This document shows, piece after piece, positions 58,835 to 64,000 of a DNA stretch of 64,000 nucleotides (its first letter is position 1; each line of letters begins with the position of its first letter). The DNA is from Weissella soli (GTDB lineage: Bacteria > Bacillota > Bacilli > Lactobacillales > Lactobacillaceae): the NCBI RefSeq assembly GCF_001761545.1, contig NZ_CP017326.1, positions 1,488,001-1,552,000 on the forward strand, read 5' to 3'. The notes under the pieces were generated by a model, which saw only the letters and a program-made list of their open reading frames with translations, was not told where the DNA came from and searched no databases. A program made the translations under genes and the position numbers.

Positions 58835-60019
58835 TTACTTCAATGTCCCAAAATACGCCCGTAATCGTTGCCCAGCTTCCAAGATATCGGCTGTCGAAGC
58901 AGCATATGATATCCGTAACCAACCTGCCCCGCCGTCACCAAAGGCACTTCCTGGCATCAATCCTAATTGTTGCGTATGTGCTAGATCACGGGCTAATTGC
59001 CAATCATCATCGCCTAGACTCTCAGGTGCTTTGAACCATAGATAGAAGGCCCCCGCTGGTTGCGCATAGACCAGGTGCAATTCATCCAGCACGGCTACCA
59101 GCATATCGCGCCTTTTCTGATATTCAGCCTTCATCCCCGTCGTCACTGCATCATCTGCACCGGCCCCAAAGGCCTCGGCCGCAGCGGCGACACTGGCGTT
59201 TGGCAAAGCCGCCACGATCAGTTGATGCACCACTCCGATCTGATCACGAATGACTTGCGGAGCAGCAATGATACCAATCCGGTAACCGGTCATCGCATGC
59301 GTCTTCGAGACACCGTTAAATAAAATAGTTTGCTCCGGTAACAACGCCGCTAATGACACGTGTCTATTGTCGTAGACCAACTCTGAATAGATTTCATCTG
59401 AAATCACATAGACATCATATGCTCGTAACACCGCCACCAATGTCTGTAATTCACTTTCGGTATAAACGACGCCGGTCGGATTACCGGGTGAAGTGATGAT
59501 AACCGCTTTGATTTGGGGATGCGTCTGCAAAGCAACCTCCAAGTCTGTGGCCGTCAACTTAAACCCGGTCGTGCTAGTATCAACGTTCACCACCTGGCCC
59601 CCGTTAAACGTTACGCCAATGCCATATTGTGGAAAGTTTGGCGTCGGAATCAAGACTGCATCCCCTGGATTCAAAAGTGCTTTGAACGTTGCATAGATTG
59701 CCTCCGTGACGCCAACCGTTGCCATTATTTCACTAGCTTCATACTGCGTACCATAATGTTTATTGAGAAACCGCGCAGCATTTTCTCGCAACGTGACCGT
59801 CCCATCATATGGTCCATAATGCGAATCATTCGCTAATACATCATGGATAGCGGCTTGTTTAATATGCTCGGGCGTATTAAAATCTGGTTCACCGATTGCC
59901 AGGTTAATGATCCCTGCGATCGTCTTCAATTCGTTAGAAAAGGCTAAAATAGCATTCGTTGATGTCCCTTGTACCAGCGGGTTTGCCTGGGTGACCAAAC
60001 TAGGTTTTACTTGAATCAT
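58835..60019 (-). CDS. Class I/II PLP-dependent aminotransferase
   Basis: 394 aa fold-type I aminotransferase. INLAIGEPDFNTPEHI at about 38-53, ITSPGNPTGVVYT, SDEIYSELVYD and the PLP-lysine motif NGVSKTHAMTGYRIG are present, closest in pattern to PatA/AspC-like enzymes. The start at 60019 follows GCGGGAGGCACGT. It starts 18 bp after the MetQ-like gene and so falls under the same methionine-type T-box; a role in methionine (for example KMBA) transamination is an inference from that. Confidence 0.88.
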   Translation of the reverse strand: MIQVKPSLVTQANPLVQGTSTNAILAFSNELKTIAGIINLAIGEPDFNTPEHIKQAAIHDVLANDSHYGPYDGTVTLRENAARFLNKHYGTQYEASEIMATVGVTEAIYATFKALLNPGDAVLIPTPNFPQYGIGVTFNGGQVVNVDTSTTGFKLTATDLEVALQTHPQIKAVIITSPGNPTGVVYTESELQTLVAVLRAYDVYVISDEIYSELVYDNRHVSLAALLPEQTILFNGVSKTHAMTGYRIGIIAAPQVIRDQIGVVHQLIVAALPNASVAAAAEAFGAGADDAVTTGMKAEYQKRRDMLVAVLDELHLVYAQPAGAFYLWFKAPESLGDDDWQLARDLAHTQQLGLMPGSAFGDGGAGWLRISYAASTADILEAGQRLRAYFGTLK

Positions 60020-60037
60020 ACGTGCCTCCCGCACTAA

Positions 60038-60865
60038 CTACTTCAGCGTCCAAGCAGGTTGCTCCGCATCACCCCATGTCTTCTCGAGCCACTTCTCAGC
60101 CTTAGCTGTTTGGAAAGACTTCACCACTTCTTTGTACAGCTTCTTGTTGACATTCTTGTTAGTGGCTGCAAATTGGATGTACCACTTGTTTGATGTGCTG
60201 GTAACCGGCTCCACATAAATCGCTGATTGCAAATCAATCTTGGCATCTTTGGCAAAGTTAGTATTAATCACCGCAGCTCCAGCTGACTTATACGCTGCAG
60301 GAGTTTGATCAGCGGCGACTTCTTTAATAACTAGGTGTTTCTTATTTTCAACAATGTCTTTGAGTGTTGGTAAAGCGACCCCCGCTTTAATCTTAATCAA
60401 CCCAGCTGACTGCAATAATTGCAAAGCACGGCCTTCGTTCGTAGCATCGTTTGGCACAGCAATTGTCTGCCCATCCTTAACTTCTGATACCTTTGATGCA
60501 TTCTTATCGTAGAAGCGTAGTGGCGTAAACACGGTACGGCCAATTAACTTAAGTGCATGCCCATTTGCCTTGTTCCAATTCGTTAAGAACACTTGATTTT
60601 GATATGCATTCAAATCAATCGAACCATTCTTCAATGCAATGTTTGGTTGATTGTAATCTGTAAACTGCTTCGTCTTCAACGTGATGTTATACTTTTCTTT
60701 CGCGGTGTCAGCTGCAATCTTCCACAAATCATTATCAGCTGTACCCACGATTCCAACCGTGACAACCTTTTCCGTCTTGTTGCCAGCGACATGCGAGACA
60801 CCAAATCCAATTGCACCAACTGCCACCACGCCAATAATGCCATACGTAACTGCCTTACTTACCAT
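60038..60865 (-). CDS. MetQ/NlpA-family substrate-binding protein without a lipobox
   Basis: 275 aa binding protein for methionine-type ABC uptake. VVTVGIVGTADNDLWKIAA, the YNQPNIALKNGSIDLNAYQNQVF segment and VPNDATNEGRALQLLQSAGLI are NlpA-family marks. Unlike usual MetQ lipoproteins, the N-terminal hydrophobic segment (about 5-24, ending IGFGVSHVAG) has no Cys, so it would be held by an uncleaved helix or be cleaved and released. No metN or metI lies nearby. Preceded by a T-box leader. Confidence 0.88.
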   Translation of the reverse strand: MVSKAVTYGIIGVVAVGAIGFGVSHVAGNKTEKVVTVGIVGTADNDLWKIAADTAKEKYNITLKTKQFTDYNQPNIALKNGSIDLNAYQNQVFLTNWNKANGHALKLIGRTVFTPLRFYDKNASKVSEVKDGQTIAVPNDATNEGRALQLLQSAGLIKIKAGVALPTLKDIVENKKHLVIKEVAADQTPAAYKSAGAAVINTNFAKDAKIDLQSAIYVEPVTSTSNKWYIQFAATNKNVNKKLYKEVVKSFQTAKAEKWLEKTWGDAEQPAWTLK

Positions 60866-60902
60866 ACTGCTATACCTCTAATCCTCATTTGCTTTTAAAC
60901 AG

Positions 60903-61195
60903 AAAAAAGGAACCATCCCTACACACAAAAGCCAAAGCCTTTGCGTGTAGAAACGATTCCTCGTGATACCATTCTACTTCACCCATGATTTACAACATGA
61001 GCCTCCCTAACGAGCGGGCAGGATTATCCTGCCGATTCGCGTGTCCGATAACGTAGACCATCCCGTCATTGACTGAAAAATTCATCAATGCCAATCCCAG
61101 ACCATCTTCGCGCATCCATCACGCAACATCTCTCACCAAACGATGTCTCTCTTGAGCGTTGTAGAAGCGGTACTCTTCTGTTCTTTTTGTTTATG
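60903..61195 (-). ncRNA. T-box leader, probably methionine-specific
   Basis: About 290-nt leader. Stem I shows AGAAGAGTA near its base, AGAGAGACATCG and GGTGAGAGATGT in the distal arm; the T-box core reads GAATGGTATCACGAGG (60960-60975), keeping TGGT that pairs with the tRNA ACCA end. A long terminator hairpin (60903-60960) with TTTTTT follows and competes with the antiterminator. A candidate specifier ATG (Met) is at 61103-61105 within GCGAAGATGGTC. Met T-boxes are established in Lactobacillales. Confidence 0.85.
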
Positions 61196-61201
61196 AGAAC
61201 T

Positions 61202-61230
61202 ATATTAAATTGTGATTAGGATTTTGTCAA
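61202..61230 (-). promoter_or_regulatory. Promoter of the T-box operon
   Basis: Perfect TTGACA, 17-bp spacer, TAATAT on the minus strand, lying immediately after the licD stop. Confidence 0.8.
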
Positions 61231-61244
61231 CTAGATTGATGCTT

Positions 61245-62087
61245 TTAAACATGCACAAATTTAGCATGTGATTTCCGCTCTTCCCCCGTTGGTATTACCT
61301 GCCAGTCACCATATAGCTGAGTTAAATATTTTTCATAATCGGCTGGGACTTTAACTTGTGTGTCCTCAAATGGCATGAACACCGTATGATCAAATGTTGT
61401 TGTCGGAAAAATTTCGCGCATCCCATTTATTCCCTGCACAACATACAAACTGCGTGCAGTTGACCTGCGATGATACTTAGCATTAGTATGCTTGGCTAAA
61501 CTACTTTGCCGGCGTGCCCATTGATTAGTTGTATGTATCTTTGCTAATAGAATAAACAACCACTTCAAATACCAATATGGTTCTTCACGTCGAATAGCTA
61601 ACCGACGCGTACTATTACGCATCAAATCTAGATACTTCATTTGTCCATACTTCACTCGTTGACCGAACTTGCTTGTTGGCAGCGCATCAATGGGGAAAAT
61701 ATCGATGTAAATACCGTTATTAACCTTTGCCCACTCAGTCACTGCCATAGTGTGTGTGTTCGCTACCCGAGCATATGAGTAATACCAGTTGTCAGTATGT
61801 TCTAGGCTAAGCAGCTCCCACGCTTCTGATCCCGGTCTATAATGTTTCACAAAGAATTCATAGTCGTCGCGTGCTAACGCAATATCTGCGTCATCATCCC
61901 AAGGAATGAATCCCTGATGCCGGACCGCACCCAGGGCCGTACCACCAGTAACCACATAATTAATGTGTTGTTCATCAAAAAATCGAATCACGTCTTTCAT
62001 GATATTCAGCATTTCCGCTTGAATATCAGTTAGTGAAATAAATTCTGTCGCTTGTTCTTCAATTGCCGTCATCGTTTTATACACCAT
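61245..62087 (-). CDS. LicD-family nucleotidyltransferase-fold phosphotransferase
   Basis: 280 aa. GGTALGAVRHQGFIPWDDDAD (48-68) is the LicD signature; DDDAD (64-68) provides the metal ligands, and YIDIFPIDALP follows. LicD proteins transfer phosphocholine or similar phospho-groups to surface glycans or teichoic acids; the group moved here is unknown. A second ATG at 62072 is possible; ribosome sites are weak (TTTGGAATTTA). Lies beside galU at the edge of a surface-glycan region. Confidence 0.88.
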   Translation of the reverse strand: MVYKTMTAIEEQATEFISLTDIQAEMLNIMKDVIRFFDEQHINYVVTGGTALGAVRHQGFIPWDDDADIALARDDYEFFVKHYRPGSEAWELLSLEHTDNWYYSYARVANTHTMAVTEWAKVNNGIYIDIFPIDALPTSKFGQRVKYGQMKYLDLMRNSTRRLAIRREEPYWYLKWLFILLAKIHTTNQWARRQSSLAKHTNAKYHRRSTARSLYVVQGINGMREIFPTTTFDHTVFMPFEDTQVKVPADYEKYLTQLYGDWQVIPTGEERKSHAKFVHV

Positions 62088-62187
62088 TAAATTCCAAAAT
62101 AAAATGTGTTCCTACTAAATATCTTAGCAGAAACACATTTCAATACATACGTAAATCTGACATATTCACGTAAACGATTCAATTGAT

Positions 62188-63087
62188 TTAGTCCAAAGTG
62201 GCCGCTAAATCCTTAATATATTGCTTCAAAGCATCCTTTGTTTGTGGGTGCTCCAAACCAAATTCAATATTGGTCATCAAAAAACCAATCTTTGAACCGA
62301 CATCAAATCGCTTACCCTTGAATTCATGGGCATAGACGTGTTGCCGTTGATTCAATGAATCAATCGCATCCGTTAATTGAATTTCATTACCCTTACCAGG
62401 AGCTGTGTGCTCTAGTTCTTCGAAAATCTCTGGCGTTAGCAAGTAACGACCAATGATTGCCAAATCAGAAGGAGCATCTTCTGGTTTAGGCTTTTCAACG
62501 AATGAGGTCACTTTGAAGAGGCCATCGCTGACTTCAGCTTCAGGGTTGATTACCCCATATTCAGAGACTTGCTCATGCGGTACCCGCATAACAGCCAATG
62601 TTGAATCACCCGTTTGCTCGTAACGATCAATCAATTGCTTGGTCAAAGGTACTTCGTCAGTCATCAAATCATCACCTAACATGACCACGAAAGGTTCGTC
62701 ACCGATAAAGGCTTTAGCAGTCAATACGGCGTCACCCAAACCACGTGGGTGTGATTGACGAATGAAGTACAAGTTGATATCCGTTGTTTCTTCAACAATC
62801 TTCAACAACTCGTCCTTTCCCTTTTCTTTCAAGTTGTTTTCCAACTCAGGATTTGAATCAAAGTGATCTTCAATTGAACGCTTTGACTTACCATCCACGA
62901 TCACGATGTCTTCGATACCTGAGGCCAACGCTTCTTCAATGATAAATTGAATCGTTGGCTTATCAACAATCGGCAACATTTCCTTAGCTAATGCCTTAGT
63001 AACAGGCAAAAAACGTGTCCCCAACCCTGCAGCTGGGATAACAGCTTTACGTACTTTTTTCGTAACTAATTTTTCTCTTAAACTCAC
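62188..63087 (-). CDS. galU: UTP-glucose-1-phosphate uridylyltransferase
   Basis: Makes UDP-glucose for glycolipids, teichoic acids, polysaccharide and the Leloir pathway. 299 aa; [21 protein letters not shown] at about 12-32 is the nucleotide-binding signature, LGDDL and EKP segments follow. Apparent start is a GTG at 63087 with no clear ribosome site; the first 10 residues ([10 protein letters not shown]) extend beyond usual GalU starts, and no other start lies nearer. It begins 21 bp after the preceding glycosyltransferase, so translation may be coupled. Confidence 0.95.
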   Translation of the reverse strand: MSLREKLVTKKVRKAVIPAAGLGTRFLPVTKALAKEMLPIVDKPTIQFIIEEALASGIEDIVIVDGKSKRSIEDHFDSNPELENNLKEKGKDELLKIVEETTDINLYFIRQSHPRGLGDAVLTAKAFIGDEPFVVMLGDDLMTDEVPLTKQLIDRYEQTGDSTLAVMRVPHEQVSEYGVINPEAEVSDGLFKVTSFVEKPKPEDAPSDLAIIGRYLLTPEIFEELEHTAPGKGNEIQLTDAIDSLNQRQHVYAHEFKGKRFDVGSKIGFLMTNIEFGLEHPQTKDALKQYIKDLAATLD

Positions 63088-63108
63088 TTCATTATTTTTT
63101 CTACATAG

Positions 63109-64000
63109 TTAATTATTATTAGGATTAATCAATTCATTAATATAATCCATAGGGATATCTATAGGAGAATCTATTTTGTAAAGATACCGCTTTGGAGATG
63201 ACTTCCAACTTGACGCAGATAAAACTCTATAATGATTTATCGAGAAATTGGTAGCTATCTTTACATTAGTATATCTATCTAATATAAATGCAGATCCTAC
63301 ATTATTGAGTATTTTTCTTGAGGTTGTAATCCATTTATATGGTGCATGAACCCCAAGCTGGACATCTCGTGGTGTGCGCGTTAAATCAACAATATATTTA
63401 CGTGCTCCAAAATTTTTTAAATTAACGTTAACATCATTAATAGGATATTTATATGGAGTATTATTGATGTTGTTATATTTAAAATCATATACACGCAATT
63501 CATTAAGTGGTTTCTTGATATTTTTTTCATCAAAAATGGGCAGTACATTATACCCCAGAAGAGTTAATTCTGCTGATTCCGAGGAAAGTACTGAATCAAT
63601 GATACCATTACCTTTTTCTAGAGGAAATATATATTCATCTGTATCAACATGAGTAAAGGTTTTCGCTTGTGGTAAGAAGCGTTGATGTGCCATTTCCAAA
63701 GCTGTATATTGTCCGTAATCAGAATCGTAGATAGGTACACCAGGTTTTGCTACCGGACCAAATTTAACTGTATAAGGTACAATAATTAATTTTTTGAGTT
63801 TTGGAATGTCTGCCAGACAAGTTGACATTTCTGTAATCATATACTTCGATGAATTATTATCAAATAGAATTAACGCATCAAATTTATCTACCCGTACATG
63901 GTATTCTACCCAGTCATGTAACCATGTGAGTTCTGTATCCTTAGTCATTGATCCAAAAACATTATGACCTCGCAATAATTCAAAATCTTTCGTATCGACT
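63109..64000 (-). CDS. Glycosyltransferase, GT92/GT2-like (partial, N-terminus outside window)
   Basis: The frame is open to the right edge; the visible 297 codons lack a supported start. WLHDWVEYHVRVDKFDALILFDNNSS (near its beginning) is typical of DUF4422/GT92-like transferases, and HVDTDEYIFP contains the DxD metal motif. C-terminal part GVHAPYKWI and INHYRVLSASSWK also fits. Base composition is clearly more AT-rich than the rest of the window, as is common for exchanged surface-glycan genes. Acceptor and sugar are unknown. Confidence 0.8.
   Translation of the reverse strand, partial: VDTKDFELLRGHNVFGSMTKDTELTWLHDWVEYHVRVDKFDALILFDNNSSKYMITEMSTCLADIPKLKKLIIVPYTVKFGPVAKPGVPIYDSDYGQYTALEMAHQRFLPQAKTFTHVDTDEYIFPLEKGNGIIDSVLSSESAELTLLGYNVLPIFDEKNIKKPLNELRVYDFKYNNINNTPYKYPINDVNVNLKNFGARKYIVDLTRTPRDVQLGVHAPYKWITTSRKILNNVGSAFILDRYTNVKIATNFSINHYRVLSASSWKSSPKRYLYKIDSPIDIPMDYINELINPNNN

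Overview
The window reads as a chromosomal segment of a low-to-mid GC Gram-positive lactic acid bacterium of the Lactobacillaceae, most likely Weissella (W. confusa/cibaria group). This rests on gene content (lactose permease LacS with a fused IIA domain, xylose genes under a ROK-family XylR, a methionine-type T-box, LicD and LCP wall genes), strong AGGAGG-type ribosome sites and an estimated GC near 45%. Genus is an inference; family is fairly secure. No rRNA, tRNA, CRISPR array, prophage or intact insertion sequence was seen.

Region 1-11.6 kb is the conserved Bacillus-like core block, read on the minus strand: pth, mfd, a YabM-type flippase, the S4 protein RqcP, divIC, tilS, hpt, ftsH, followed by the 5' part of a catabolic acetolactate synthase gene that leaves the window. 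Region 11.8-13.4 kb holds a membrane protein of unknown role and a CBS-domain protein resembling CbpA.

Region 13.6-23.1 kb is a xylose region: xylA and xylB separated by a structured, terminator-bearing spacer; a GPH-family sugar transporter with a small membrane protein; and xylR. Between them lie a CadD/CzrA-like metal pair with a TGAA-N6-TTCA operator, a YihY protein, a hairpin-rich candidate small RNA and a transposase remnant. Two 29-bp palindromes and several cre sites tie the xylose genes together.

Region 23.1-35.4 kb carries uppP, a PadR-HAAS-DUF4097-PspC envelope module, a UgpCAE-like ABC transporter with a metallophosphatase but no binding protein, an LCP ligase, comEB-thyA and veg. 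Region 35.4-49.5 kb carries two tandem CNNM/CBS proteins, rnmV-ksgA-tatD, a YeiH-type transporter, a tRNA dihydrouridine synthase, tag, an esterase with a hairpin leader, an amino acid permease, a stand-alone glutamate-cysteine ligase and a secreted DUF1002 protein.

Region 49.6-58.8 kb is the lactose/galactose locus: galK-galT and galR on the minus strand, lacS-lacZ on the plus strand, with GalR-type sites and a cre inside the lacS promoter. Region 58.8-61.2 kb is a T-box-controlled metQ-like/aminotransferase operon. The right edge (61.2-64 kb) holds licD, galU and a partial AT-rich glycosyltransferase, probably the start of a surface-glycan cluster.
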